Shown: positions 43,001 through 58,000 of the stretch, piece after piece | Layout: each line of letters starts with the position of its first letter | Numbering within the stretch: position 1 is the first letter of the stretch | Origin: Puffinus mauretanicus | Taxonomy: Eukaryota; Chordata; Aves; Procellariiformes; Procellariidae | NCBI GenBank assembly: GCA_023333565.1 | Contig: JAJKFH010003305.1 | Span: 372,001-436,000, forward strand | Reading direction: 5' to 3' | DNA length: 64,000 nucleotides | Position numbers and translations under genes: made by a program | The notes under the pieces: model-generated | The model's database searches: none | Told to the model about the DNA's origin: nothing | Seen by the model: the letters and a program-made list of their open reading frames with translations, nothing else

Positions 43001-46000
43001 CAATCGTGCTGCTGTACTCACAATCTAAATATGTGGGCAAGATGAAGGCTGTAGTGAGAAGGTATATACTTTAAAAAGTATATAATTTATAAGACTAATA
43101 TTGTGAGGAAAAAAACAAAGGAAACTTTTGGGTAGACCTACCCAGTTTTGGGGTCCTTATTTCCTTTTTGATAGGTCAGTTGATGCAGACAACTGAACTA
43201 GAGAGTCATAAATATATGAACAGTATTTCAAAATCATTTTTAAGGCAAAATTCTTATTAGACAACTCTGATTTTTTATACAGTTCTTAGTAACATAATTT
43301 TCTTGAAATCAGTGCAATGACCTGTGGTGAGGTAACCTCATCTAAATTTAGATATCTGCAATGTTAAGGCAGTAAGTAGGTTGGTGCCATTTGTTTACTA
43401 TATACTAAGTATCTTACTTCAGGAGGAAACTAATCATGATTTAGAAGAAACACTATCCACTGACCAGAGAGAAAGTTTACAGAAGTAGATAGCCAAGACA
43501 GAGATGTAAGATTTGCAAAACTAATCCAACTTTTACCAACACCCTAAATGTGATTGATTCACTTTATTTTAATAGTTATTGGATTAAATGTCAGATGAAT
43601 CAAGAATAAACTCCTAATATTCTTTGCACTACAAGGAAGCATAAGCTGTGTGGAAAAGATCAATGTTTTGTGCTCAGGGATTCACCTTTCCATTAATTTT
43701 GGAAGAAGGTGAATTGAAAGTACATTCAACTTTCAAAAGTGACCGTAAAATGTCATAATTTTATTGAACTATTCAATGCATATAATCAAGTATCCCAATG
43801 ACAATCACAAAAATCATTTTAGGGGTTCTGAATGAAGCTTGTGGCTAATTTCACTTTTCTGAGTATAAACTGAATTTGCAAAATAGAATCGGAAAGAATT
43901 TAGAATAAGGCCCATGAGAGACAGTAAACGAGAAATCCCAGTAACAGCCTGAGGTCTTTACATGAACAATACAATTTTCCTCTCTGTCATGTGGGAGCAT
44001 ATTGTTTGGGAGCATATTTATTGTTAGTAAACTGATGAAAAATTTGATCAGAAAAGGAACAGGCAATTAAAAGAGTCAGCAACTTTTGTTTCTCTCAAGA
44101 AGTACATAAATCTCAGCAACAAGAGAGGTGACTAGTGTTTTAGAATTCATTATTATATTGAGTTCTGCTTATAACAGCAAGCAGAAAGATCCAAGACTGT
44201 GGATCTATCTAGATATTGTCTGTAAGTTGAGGAATTACACTGAAGTAGTATCATTTGTAGCAGTAGAATCATACTATTCTAGGATTCTGTGATTCTGTGA
44301 TTCATATAATAGAATTACATATTGGGACTAGATACTACTAATATCCCCCAGTTACAGCTTACTCAATATTTTTCCCATTATTTTTTTAATTCCAAGAACA
44401 TTTATGCCTTTATAAATAACTTTAAATAACTTACTATTTCTGATTCATTATTCAAGACTCGACTCTACTGTTCTCCGATTCTTTAATTGTTGGTCCTCTT
44501 TGACATTGTGGAATCTTGGTCTTTAATGGAAAACTAAATGATGACATTAAAACACGTTAGCACTTGTAAAAGTATTAGATTGCTAGAAAAAACTCCGTCA
44601 GTCATTACTGAAAATCTGATCGTATTTATGATTTTAATATTTCATTATGTTTTCATTAACCAGGAAGAACTTGAAAAATTGTTAATACCACAAATCGAGA
44701 TCAATGGAGGACAAAAGCCTCACATCGTACGCTACCAAATATATAGCAAGCTGAATTCTCTAATGGAAAATCGTGGAAGCATTTTTGAGAAATGTTACCC
44801 AATAAGTTTGCCACTTGCACATAAGATGCTAGTTTTCTCATATAAATTTCCAAGTTCTTTTGGTCAGTGGGATCCAATCAAGGTAATGTTCTTAAATAGC
44901 TGAAGAATATTTTCAAGAAATAATACTTTTCAAAAATATATTTCACATAAAAAAAATTATCAGACAGTAGCAACTAATACCAGAAATATTTAATGAAAAC
45001 TACATTACTGAATCAAAACTACACCACTGAATATACACAAAATACAGCAAGCATTGATAATAGAAGGTGTTAGTCTTTTCAACGTTGCAGCTAAATTAAG
45101 GCTGAGAGGCATTTAGTAAAATCTGTTACATTAGCATTGATGACACAATTAAAGATGGCACTGAATCAGAAAGAAATGCCTGATTCTTAATGATACACAA
45201 AACACAGGACAACAGAGAAGGTCTTAAAGCCTTCCAGAAGCAGTGAAAACAAACTGAACGGATTTGGCGTTTGAATTTGTAAGAAACCACACAGGTGGCC
45301 ACCAACCCTAGCAGTGGCAAAAAAGTAACAAATTTAACAAATGTTAAATGTATGTAATTCATCAGCAGTAATTCTTTGTTGTCAAAATTTACAAATTTTG
45401 AAGAGAAACAAATCTAATTCCATAGTATTTTACTCGAGATCTGGAAAGTCAAGGTCAGAAAGTACTCATATCTATCCCCAAAAGTGGGCTGATAGAGTTT
45501 TATAGGTAGCAAATGAAATGTTAGCAGGTAAATTTTTGGTTTTAATGCTAGAAATAAAAGCAGGTTGGATTGTGAGTAAATCAGAAATAAAAAGGAGGAT
45601 TGATTAAAAAAACCCCAGTGAACAAGATACAGAAAACAGGAAGTTCCTGAAGGAAACATACTTTGGCCTTCATTTTACTATGCTAATTAATCAAGTAACT
45701 TTTATTCCCTTTTGTCTAGTCATCACTGTTCCAAATCATGTTTATCTTTCTTTAACCTTGGCAATCAGAATTGTATACAGATCAGCTCTTATTACAGCTT
45801 TATATAATCAAAATACTTACTTAAAATGTTTTAGGATCAGAATTGCCTTTTCCATGGCTGCATCAAATTGGCATCTAATAATCTAGGGACATATTAATAG
45901 AAATAGGTATTTCTTCTCTTCTGTCATTTCCAATTACTGAACCCCAGCTTCTATGTTTAATTCTTATTAGTCCCTACATGTTAGACCTTGCACTTTGTTC

Positions 46001-49000
46001 TATTAGATTTCACTACATTTTTGTCATTCCATTTCTCCATTCATTTATGCTGTATAGTGTTTTCTTACCAACCAGAAAGTACAATTCAGTTAGAAGAAAG
46101 AAGTCATAGAAAGCTATTAGATAAAATCAGAGTGATGTGCTGACAGTGGAAATGTATGTGCTGACAACAATGAAAGGGAAATAGGATCATTTCGAGGGTA
46201 CTTTAGGATATAATAGAAACTGAAATTGATGAAATTGAATTGATGAAATTGATTACGGACCGGAGGTTTTTTTGTAGAAAGGCAGATAGAGTATATGCCA
46301 ATTACTTTTAGATTAAATTTGGGGGGGAGGAGAGTAGTTATGCAACTGATTAGATAAGCAGAGAATAAAAATGATGAGCTGAGGGAGGAATGGGAGCAGA
46401 GATACAGTAGAACAGACTCCTGACATCTTATAAATTGAGGGCAAGCACCCTGAAATGACTTGATGCAGGAATAGGAACCTAAGAATCAGAGAAGGGTCTG
46501 GCAAGGTAATGCCATGCAGTAGAACAGTCCCATCTCTTACTGTAACAACCAGATCAGCTTACCTATATATTTATTGACTCCTTCAAAGAATACTAATAGA
46601 TTTGTGAGGTATGATTTCCCTCTACAAGAAGCTGAGTTGGCTCTTCCCCATTATTTCATACATATACCTGTAACTACTGTTTTTTTCCTTAATATATTTC
46701 AATTTGCTCAATACAGGGTCAGATTTACTGGACTATGTTTGCCAGGATCCATCCTGGAGGCCTTTTCAAAAAATGGTCACTTTCTCTACCTTCCTCTTTT
46801 GTGGAAGGAAGGCCAATGTGAGCAATAGGTTAGACATTTAGTCAGTAACAATTTCACTTCTGAGTCCCTTTAGAATTGCAAGGTGAATGCCATCTGGTCT
46901 GGGCAATTTTTTGTACAGATGTCAACAGTTTGTTCTAAAACATCTTTTATTGACACTTTAAGGCAGTTCCTCCAAGAAGGGCTGCAACAGGGACATGACT
47001 AAGTTCTTCCATAGTGAACAGTAGTGCAAGGAATTCATTCAGCATTTCTGCAATTACCATTTCTGCCATTAGTGCTGCTCTTACATCTCAATGATCCATC
47101 AACACTACAGACTTTCCAATGGGCTCTGATGTGTTTGAAAAGATTTAATCAGCAGTGTATGTATTTTACCAAAAGCTTTTTTGGCTTGCCTTGTGGTTTT
47201 ACACTTCACCATAATGTAAGTATTCTTTTCTGTTTTCTTCATTTGTACATGACTTCCGCTGAATACAATATTCTATGTATCTTCTACTGTCAGGCAGATA
47301 AGTGGTTTTAATTCACAGAGGAATAAAATTATTTTCTTTATTCTTTGAAAATTAAAAAAGTATTATGTTACACCTCTCTCACTACACTCTCTTGATGGAC
47401 AGAAAGTGTTACGGTACCACCTACTGGAAATAGTAAAATATTCTTTCTGTCTTCAATGTTTACTTCATCTTTTTGTACCAGAATTGCATATGTATGGAAG
47501 TTCCTCAGACTCGGACAAAGTATTATGTACATATATATGAACTTCAGAATGCTTTGATGATTTGTTTCATACAGTTGGTACTCCTCTACCTGCCTATAAA
47601 GCCATTTCTGCAGGATGGAGGGTGAGGAGGCTTTGTCAAACCTAATCAACTGCTTCCCATTTTGTATATGCTACAGCTAAGTGAAGGAGATGTAATCAAG
47701 CCACAACAAAGCCATGAAAATACAGTCTTTCCTGTAATCCATCGACAATATATTTATTTCTTTTCAAGTAAAGAAAATAAAGAAACATTTATGAAAAATC
47801 CCATCAAATATATTCGTCAGCCAAAACCTAAACCAGCTGTGCCAGTTAAGATTGTAATCGTGGGACCTCCAAAATCTGGAAAGACTACAGGTAGGAGCCA
47901 GAATTATCTATAAAGCAAAACCTTATTTAATGACTGAAGCTGTATCTGTCATTACTGCTATTAAAAAATCATAAACCATTAATATTGTTGGTCTTCCCGC
48001 TTTTCTTGCTGGGCATAGAATCTTTTAGTTACATTCTCTAGTGTCTCGTTTGACAGTCAGATACTTATGCATTGTCCATCTGAATTTTATCCCAGCATCT
48101 TAAGAAGTTAGTGACCTGGACTGGCATTTAGAAAATCCAGACTTATACTATTTATACCCCTTGTATTATTTCTGATTATTTTCTAATTGTTTCTTATTTC
48201 TTTCAGTCAATACGATCTAATGTAAAATGAAGAAATATTCCTAGGATCAAGGACCAGAACCCAAAACTCCACACTCCCCAGTCTCTTTCCAATCTTCTAG
48301 ATTAAAAAAAACAAGATTTTTGTCTTTCTCCCCTCTCCTTCTTCCTCCATGACTCTTTCAATCCACAGGTCTCTGCCTTTAACTGGAGGAGGACAAAATT
48401 CAGCTTACACCATAGCTTAATGATTAGAATAGGGTGTTAGAAAAAGAAGAGATGGGTTCACATTATCTCATATTAAGAAGGAAATTTTAACCATGTTTCC
48501 CATTTCCTGGATAAATGATCTAACGGCTAGGCTGTTCTGTAAAAGGGGCAGCAGTGGAATCATATTTTCTAAGATATTTTCTAATAGTCTTGACTATTGC
48601 TGCTGAGGTTTGTGCTTAATTGAACGCTGTTATTGCATTCGGCATGCTCTGCACATATGTAAAGGTTTGGGCCCTTCAGGGGCCTAAGCAGGGTTAGGTA
48701 CCCACTTACCAAGATTATGCATATTATCAGGGAATGAGCTGAGCAGTTAGCTTCTAAGATGACGGACATACTTTAACTGACTGCTAGGTTGTGAAGTTGC
48801 TTATGTAAAAGTTGTGTGTTGAAATCAAAATGTTTTGCAGTTGCCAAGAAATTTGCAAGTGTATATGGGTTACTGCGCCTGAGTATGGGAGATGCCATAC
48901 GGCTAGTGTTAAACAATCAGCCAGAGAGTGAGTTGGCGCTTATGTTGAAGTGGCATCTTCACAAAGGACTGACCGTACCTGATGAACTGGGCGTCCAGGC

Positions 49001-52000
49001 TCTAGATGTGGCTCTGATGAATCACGTGTGTAATACCACCGGGTAAGAGTCTTGTTTGGGTTTTGGGGTTTTTTTCCAAGACATGCCAGTCCCTTCATAG
49101 GCAGTGATTCCCATGTTATCACAGTAAAACAATTTCACTAAAACACATCAGTGCTTTATGCGTTAAGAAAATAATCCGTGAAAAATGAGGTTCTTCGCAT
49201 TACTCTGGGAAACCAGACTGAAGCATAATTTTCTGCAATTTTCAAGTAAGTATATTCCCGTAAATCCAAGTAATATGCTTTATGAAAGTTACCTTTTTTC
49301 AGTCAATAAGCCAGTATTTTCTATTATCCTTTGAGAACTACCATTTTATCTCTCTTACACTAACTCCTGTACCAACCTGGACGCATCTGATTCTCTTTGG
49401 TCATGCAGACTGGTTCAGTACTCAAGGTTTTTTCTGGATTTGTAAACAACTGAAGTTATTAAGGAGGAACTGAAACCAGTGAGGCTTTCCACCTCATTCA
49501 TATGTGATCCTGATTTCCTACGCTCTTTCTCCACCACTAAAACACCTTCCAAACTTGGCAGACTTAAAAAGGTTCATGATCGTGATTTCATGACATTCAA
49601 CTCCTCTCCCCAAAAAGGACAGTTGTTACAGGGAAAGACAATTCTCGAATAATCTCTGAAAATTATTTGAGCTTGAGGTCAGAATTCTTTCAACTTTTCT
49701 CTCATGTTAAATACTGGAATATTGTTTCAGTATATTTTGCCCCAGTATTGCCTAAAACGTGAAAAGCATTTCTTCTTCAATATGATTAAAAAAACTCTTC
49801 AAGTACTGTAAATCATTTTACTTTTCACTTTGAAAACTACTCCTCCCAATCCATATGGAGATTTCCCATAGTTAAAATTATGTTTATGAATGATTAATGT
49901 GCCAGAATTTTAAAGTCCATCGTTTTTATAGGTCAGAGCCATCCACTTCCATTCCTATATCTTTTGCCCTTTGTGTATTTCCTTTACTCTTTACTATTTC
50001 TTATCCTATTTACTTGATTTTTTTAAAAATTTGATTGTAAATTCTTAGGAGTGAAGACTCTGTCTATCAAGTCAGGGCAGGGGTAACTTCATGGCATAGG
50101 TACAGACTTTTGTCTCTATTGAGAATGTACTAGGAATATACATAGTCTTAATGGTTAATTAGAAACTGACTTCTTAGGAAAACTGTCTTTCTGTTTCTGT
50201 TTGTATGCAGAGTTGTAATTGATGGATATCCTGTAACAAGAAAACAAGTGAACCTCTTGGAATCTGCTAGGATAATTCCAGTGAAGATCTTTGAATTAGA
50301 AATGGATGCAAAGGAAGTGTTCAGAAGAGCACTGTTGGATAAGGAAAGCACAAATAGGTAGTGATGCTCCCCGATAGCAATATTTTTATTCACACGATAT
50401 TGTCATTTCTCTATTTACGTGCCTCGGTGCTATACCCAGAGAGGCTGTATCTAAGCTGGTGCATAACCCAGCTGTCTCCGAACTCCACATATGAAAAGAC
50501 ATGGGCACCAGTCCCTCTACATTCTAATGCTTTGATTTCCATAGACCAGAAACAGAGACATAAGGCATTTGTGGCATGCCCTGGCCAGATCCCCTGATTG
50601 CGTGATTGAAGTCAGAGATGTACAATGCTGTGCACCCACTGCTTAGTTAAATTGGTTTTAATGAAACCGTACATCAGAAATGTTACTAGTTCACTCTACT
50701 GCTGAAGTTTATTATTCATCAATGCAATTATTATCATCATAAGGGAAATTGATACTTCATCTAATAAGATCTCTTTTAAGTCTTAATTGGAGTTCTTTTT
50801 AAAAGATGGAAATAATGTATATTTTAATAACATATACAATTCATTAGTTACTCATCTAAACCTTTCAATTCAGCTCGCTCCCTTCTTCTTTGTTTTTCTA
50901 AGGAGATAAATATTCTGTTTAAAGAGCTGTTGGTTGTTTTTGAGGAATAGCAGTAAGTAGTTTATAAACAGACAGAGAATTAAAAAGAACAGAACATTCA
51001 CCTTAAAATTAAATTGTATAAGAACCTGGTTCTCATTAGAGGAAGCGTTTCTAAGAAGTTCCAGATCGCTTAGAGCATTATTGCATGTCTCTTTCATTTT
51101 GTCTCTTTCTTTTTATCAAGTAATCAGTACAATACTTAATTGTTTACTGAAAGCCTAAAGACAATTTGCATTGCAAAAAATTAAATTAATGTTGTCTTTT
51201 TGAAAGTATTTACTTCAAACTTTTCATTTTAAATACCAAACTAATTACATTTCACAGGCTTAAATACAAATCAAATGTGCAATATCAGATATTTCTGAAG
51301 GGTACAGCTTACAGAGAAATTAATCCTATTAAAACAGAAGTTTATCCTTTTTTTGGCATCATTTAAATTAAGAACCAGAACAGGAAATGCTTCTGTGTTC
51401 TATTAAAAATATCTCTTCTGGTCTTGCATAATATTTTGAGAGGCCAGATGGATTATCTTCATTTATGTATATGTAAATGTGACAGACAGTTTTCAAAATA
51501 TATCCAAGGATTATGGCTACTTCTTGATTTCAAACAACAGCATAATTAAAAATTAAGCCTGTTTTTCAATAAACAATTGAATTCCATTTTAGAAGACTCA
51601 TAGCATTTTGTCTAGGGTACCATTTTAAGGGTGTATTGGTAGTGTGTGTCATTAGTATGTGCTGATACATTCCAAATCCTTTACAAAATCATTGAGTTGT
51701 ATTTGGGACATAAATAGCAAAAGTTTTGTTCTTTGTTTCTGAACATAACTGTCTGATCAGAAGTATGCTGCTTTTCATATGTAACTCGTAATATTCTTAA
51801 TAAGAAAGTTGTATTTCTCAAATATGTTCTACAGTGTCAAATAAGCAGAATTTTGTAAAAAGGATTTAAAGTGAACTGTAGAATTTACACCTGAAATTCA
51901 ATGAAATGATCTAATCTTCAGACTTAAATCAGTGTTATTTTTCATTGTCTTCAGACCTCCCTACCCTGAACATGACAGCTCACAGATTCTAGCTATTAAA

Positions 52001-55000
52001 AATTCCTGCTATAAACAGCACATTGATGCAATTAGGACTTACTATAAGAAGGAGCATCAGAACTGGTGTGTGATTGATGCCTTTCAGAGCAAGTGGTGGA
52101 TCTGGAACAAAGTACTGCAGGAAGTTCAAGTGGTTGTTAAAGAAATCCAGACATACCTGGAAAGAATAAGAAAAGGTAAAAGAAAACCAAAGTTTCTCAG
52201 GATAATATTTGTTTCTTTAAGAAGCTGCAATGTGATGAGTGCATTTCAACTCCAACTTGCTTTGGATGAAGCTAATTCTTGGGCACATACATACCCTCAA
52301 ATTCTTCGATCTCATCTGCAGAGATCTTGAAGAGATCTCTTAAAGAGAGCAAGGACAAAATCAACTACAGGACAGTCTGAGTCCATCCTCCAAAGAACAG
52401 GGTAACAGAATACAGCTGAAAGAAGTCAGAGGTCTTATGGTCCATGGCAGATCCCTCAACATTGGGTGATAAATCACAAAGGGTACCCCAAAGTATACAA
52501 GGGGAACTATGACTTGCAGCTTCACTTAAATGTCAGTGGAGGAAGAGGGAAGGAGGGGGGAAATGTTAATTGTAAGTTCAGAATTAAGGTTAAATATGCT
52601 ATCTGAGTTAATTTCTGTGCTGTGGTCGGAAAACCACTTTGGTCTAAAATGACACAGTTCGGAATTGAATTTTTGTGTGTCAGCATTGGTCAGGATTAAA
52701 TATGCCTTTTAAACATGCCTGTACAGTTTAACCAGAATTCCTCTGAAGGGCAAACAGACTTCCTTATCTTATATCCACCTTTTGGGTTTAATTTTTACAG
52801 CTCTGTGGCTGCACCCTTCTTAAAATTTGCAGTCATAAGCCAAAAAAAATTTAAAATACATTTAACCTTTTCACATCAATTGTGAAAAGCACAATTTTGA
52901 AATAGTTTGGGTTTTATATGACATTTTATTCAAGATTTTGAATACACTTAATCCAGATAGACTGTAGCATTTGCAAGACATGGATGAATAAAGCGGAGGC
53001 TTTCATCACTTGTACTTGTACTCTTTTTCACCAATGTAAAGAAATAAAATAGTAGCTGAAATGTTCCTTAGCAACACAAAGGAGTAAAACAATAAATCAT
53101 AAATAAAACTGTCCCAGGGAAAACAGATTAATAAGTTAAGGGGCAGAGTATACCCCACATCATTAATAATTATTATATTTCTTAAGTGCTAGAAAAAAGT
53201 TATTAAAATTAATTGGCAAAATGCGTTGCAACTTCATTTTAATATCAATCTATAAAAATTGCTATTTTAATTCTCATTATTTCATATAATTTTCACATGA
53301 TGAATTATCTTCTAAACTGTAACATTTCTGAATAGAAATGTTTGATGTTTCTATGTCTTTCATTAATAAAACATTATCATTAATTGCTTTTATTAACAGG
53401 AAAAGCAGCCGGCATTGCTGATTTATGCATCACTCCCAAAGAGCTGCAGTATCGGCTGGGGGAGTTTGGACAGTACTGTCCCGTCAGCCTTGCAGAAAAG
53501 GGTGAATTGATTGACTGCTCTGTAACATCGTCATTGCAGTTTGCTGCAGAATTTCGAGGACACTATTACAAAATGGCTTCACAGGAAGAACTGGACGTAA
53601 GTGTCAAAAAGCAGGTCGGGAGGGGATTATGGGAAGAGGGAACATTGTTGCTTAGATTCTTTGATTCCATACAGAAACGAGCAGTATGTAATCTGAATTA
53701 GACTAGTGTTTTTAGTATTCAAGCTGTTGTCCTGTATACTTCTGCTATCAACGTCTAGGCAGGCAAAATGCAGCAGAGAGTCCACTCAAACCAAAGCTCC
53801 TCTTACAAATTGTCATAATTGTCATAGATCAAACATTCATTTTAAAACAACCTTTCTCCATCTGTTTTGGGAAGACTGCGAGTGGAGAGTGGCTAATGAT
53901 AGCAATGGATAGTGATGGATGGTGGGCAGATAGTGATGACTTCAACCGAGAGTGGGTTGGAAAAGAAATTACTTAGCCGAGAGCAGCAGCAGCGCCAGCA
54001 CACTAAGAGAGGTGTTGTAGAAGAAACAAGTATCTAAATTGTGTAAGCCAGTCCTCTGGAGTTTGACTAACAGTCTTACAGTGCTTCTTTCATTATAAAA
54101 ACATTTAATTTCTTTTTCTACAGAAATTCTTGAGCAGACCAGAGGTCTATGTGCCACCACTGGCACCTTGCCCTCTCCCACCCCCAGATATGCTACCAAA
54201 GAAACTGACTGCAGCAGAAGTGAAGGCCTTATTCCCTACAAGTGCTGAAATGCAGGGATACTGTCCAGTCACTTACCTAGATGGAAAACAGAGGTACATC
54301 ACTGCAGTTTTCATAATGTGAATTACAGACTATGTGTCTTATATTAACACATTAATGAGGAAATACTTTCAAATAGTGTTCAGGGTTTGGACAAGAAAAG
54401 CAATTATAATTCTCTATGTTGTGCCTGTGGCTTTGGAAATCAATGTAAAATCACCTTTTGAAACTCATAAGGCTACAGGTTCTACAAGGATCTATGTTGG
54501 CTTACTGTCTTTCGTGATGAAGACTGCTCGGATATAGTTTGAGTTTTCTCTACCAGAAGCCTTCAAAAGTTCAAACAAATCTCACAAAACCTTAGTGGAT
54601 GCAAAACTAGCTATTACGATTTTTATAAGAGATCCATAAAGTGCCACCATAAAGTCTCGTTGATTTCCTCAGTGAGCAGGAATTTCTCATCAAGGTAGAA
54701 CCGTAATAGTCAATTCTATGCTGTCCCTTCTTAACCTCCTGAACAACTATGATTGGCATTTTAACTAGAGGAGCTCCAAAGAAGCACTACAAAAGCCCCT
54801 GAATAAGCAGATTTTGAGGCAGAGACTCTCTCAGATTCTGAGCCTTGTAACTGTCAGTCATGCGGTGGAAACTTGGGATGATCCAATTGCTACTTTTTTG
54901 TAGTTCCTATACTTGCTAAATTACCAGAAGATTCCCAGCAGCTCATGAATTTACACCGCACAAATGATGTTTTACATTTCTTCTGAATTAATAGTCTTTC

Positions 55001-58000
55001 TTGCTCCGTCTCTTCAGATATGAAGCTTTGGTGCCTGGCAACATCGAGTATGCAGCAAAATATCAAGATAAGGTATATATTTTTGAAAGTGAAGAAAAAC
55101 TTCTGAAGTTTATGAGGTGAATATACTAACTGCATTTTAATCTTTAATCATGTCACAGTTTATACATCTTAAAAGTGGTTACTTTTTATCTGGTTAGGTT
55201 ACCAGAGAAGTACTGGAATCTGAAGCTTCCACGTAAACTCCCTCCAATAAAGGAACCAATACTACTCACTGCACTTCCTTTGGCTGGATACCTTGAACAG
55301 GCCAGTTTTTGCTTTTCTATTTTAAAACATGATTTTGCAATGTATAGTATATCCCACCAGTTTATTTCATTTTTAATGCAATATGAGTCTCATGTTTATT
55401 AATGGTATTATATGAAATTGAAAATTGTGTATTTACAATTGAGAGGAATTTTTTTAAAGTTTTACAATAATAGATATTTGTAGCTTTAATGGAAAAAAAA
55501 CAAGAAAGACCATCAGAGGGGAACAATAAACTGCAATATTGTATGATGGATTTTCTGACTCTGGTTTATCCTATCTTGTAAGATTACATTTTGCTTTGAC
55601 TTCTAACACCAGGATAGACATAAGCCTATCTGGAATCATTTAAGGATAGTTGGTTACATTTTGAGACATGAATATGAAATTAAAAAATATACACGGTCAC
55701 TTCCCTCCCTATTTTATACTATTTGCTATCTTCTACAATTCACCAACTTAGATATCATCCTATATTGTTAGATTTGCATGACAACAGGATCAGGCTTTGA
55801 ATGTCTTTTTGTTCTAGATTTCTGTAATGGTCTTCTAAAACTGTTTTCTTTCTTCAGGGAGTAGCAACCTCTCTAATAAAAGCTCTGAATGAAGTAGGCT
55901 GCTTAAAGCCAAAGTTTCCATTCCTAAGCGTAAAAAAAACTGCTCTGCTGTTTGTCGCCTGCCATTTAAAAGGTAGCGTATAAAATAATATGGTATAAAA
56001 ATAATGAATTATATAAATGCAGTAAATCACCTGATACAATATTGATAACCAATTTGTGTAGTTTTCTTATGTCCAACTTGGGAAAATCCTATTATATACT
56101 GATTTAAGTACACACTGCCAAGTGTGTAAGGGCCAGGGGGGAAAATAAGGTTAATAGGATAGGTAGATAGGTAAGTGATCTCTCACAAATCATGACATCT
56201 TAATGACATTTTATCACCAATAACCTGATGGCCTTGAGAACATTTCTAACATGCATTCTTGGAGTTTTTAAACAGAAAGTAAAATGTTATAATCTAGGTG
56301 GTACTACATTTTAAACTAGTCATAGACAAACTGAATTGTCTTAAAAATTGACTAAAATTACTGTAATAAATGGCTGCTGAAATACTATCTGAGGAATGGT
56401 TTAGGTGCCTGAATGCTTGCCTTTTTTCAACTGTATCACGTGGTCAAATAAACTTATTAACAAACCTTACCTTGCAGATAACCTGAAGACAACTTTCTGA
56501 TCATACACATCTTCAACACCACATCTGCTAAATATGTAAATGAGAGGTCTAGTTGTATTGAGAAACAGCCTAAGTGCACCTGTCACTTTCAAAAAAAGCC
56601 CTTCTTTTGCATGGGCTCAGTACCAATACACAAAGTTACACAGTACAAAAGAATAGATATCCATGCAGATTTAATTAATTTTGACGTTTTTAGCACAGAG
56701 AAATGAAATGTTATTTATCAGTCTGCTTATTTGTGAAATTATCTGGGAAGATCTGAATAGTAATGTGATTCAGAGTATCGGTATGTTGATTATTTTTAAC
56801 TTCTTTTTTTATTTATTGACAGTCCAATCGACCACCTTACTTTTCCATAACAAAGATAAACAGTCCAAAATTAAAATTAGGTGGTTTGTACTCAGCCCAC
56901 AAAATAATGATAAAGTAAAACATCTCATGGAGCTACCAGAGGTTAGGCCTACTCTTTCACTGAGGAAAGTTGCTCAAGCTTTGTCTCCTGTGTTCGTATT
57001 TGCTATTTGTTAGAATTTTTGTTTCGTTGGTTTTTTGCAGTCCAAGATAGCTGTTGCAGCTAATCATCTTTAATAGTTTGCAAACAGCCTAAATAGTGCC
57101 AGCTTTCAGGATTTCAACAGCCTAGTTTGCAGCTCTGCTGTAGCTTTGCTCTGGTTTCCAGTACTGCTGGAGATTTCTGGAGCAAGGCTGCCACTTCTTC
57201 AACCCACCAGTTTTGCCTTTTATAAGCCTACCTGTTCAGTGGTGAACTTTACCTTGCCTTTTGTGATTTCGAATTTTTACTGATGCTTTTAGGTAATGGC
57301 AATCTTTATTATTTGTCTAAAGTTCTTCACATCCTGTGTTTCCTCATGCAGTTTCCAGAGCCCTCCAGAATTTTCTTGGACTATCACAGATTTTTGCTAG
57401 CATAGCTTTGTTAAGGAAGACCACTGAACAGTGTAGGCACATGATAAGCCCCTGTATAAATGTACAGTTCTTAAGCCAGAAAAACTGCTTTCATCCTGTA
57501 GTTTGTTTCATCCACAAACACTGTTTTCATTCTATAGCTAGCACAGCTTTGCTAACATAATGATGTCCACGCTAGGAATGCTTTGCTCGTATATTGCATC
57601 ATTAAACCATTATCAGCACTGGATGATGAAATGGAAAAGTTATGCAAATGCACAAATCTCTTCTCCTTGTGCAGCTTGACCATAGGAATCCAGGAAAACA
57701 AGTTATCTTCTCCTAACACTGGGTAGAACTGCTTCCAACCTTACGATACAGCACTCCAGTACACTGAAAAATCTCCTTTGCAAATATAGCATTATTTATT
57801 ATTGTGTGTCTCTTCAGAGTAGTCACACCCTCCTTGATCAAAAACTTGATCAAAGTGCTTCACGTTGTGGTCCCACGGAAATTTTTACATCCTATTTCTA
57901 TCTCAAGTAATACTTTCTCATCTTCAACTTATGTCACTCTCTAATCTCACATTTAAATAGGGTACAAGAAACAGTGGTTTAGTTGCTCTTGCAGCTTTTC

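Noticed and set aside
52176..52330. Read-through of AK9 exon w28 past its donor
   Set aside because: The frame continues to a stop at 52330, but the donor AAAAG|GTAAAA and the phase-matched w29 give the conserved protein. The extension is intronic.
56823..56939. Open frame with an acceptor (TTATTGACAG) and a possible donor (GAG|GTTAGG) in the last AK9 intron
   Set aside because: It would enter in phase 1 but leave in phase 0. The conserved frame of the terminal exon needs phase 1, and the direct join w33-w34 already works.
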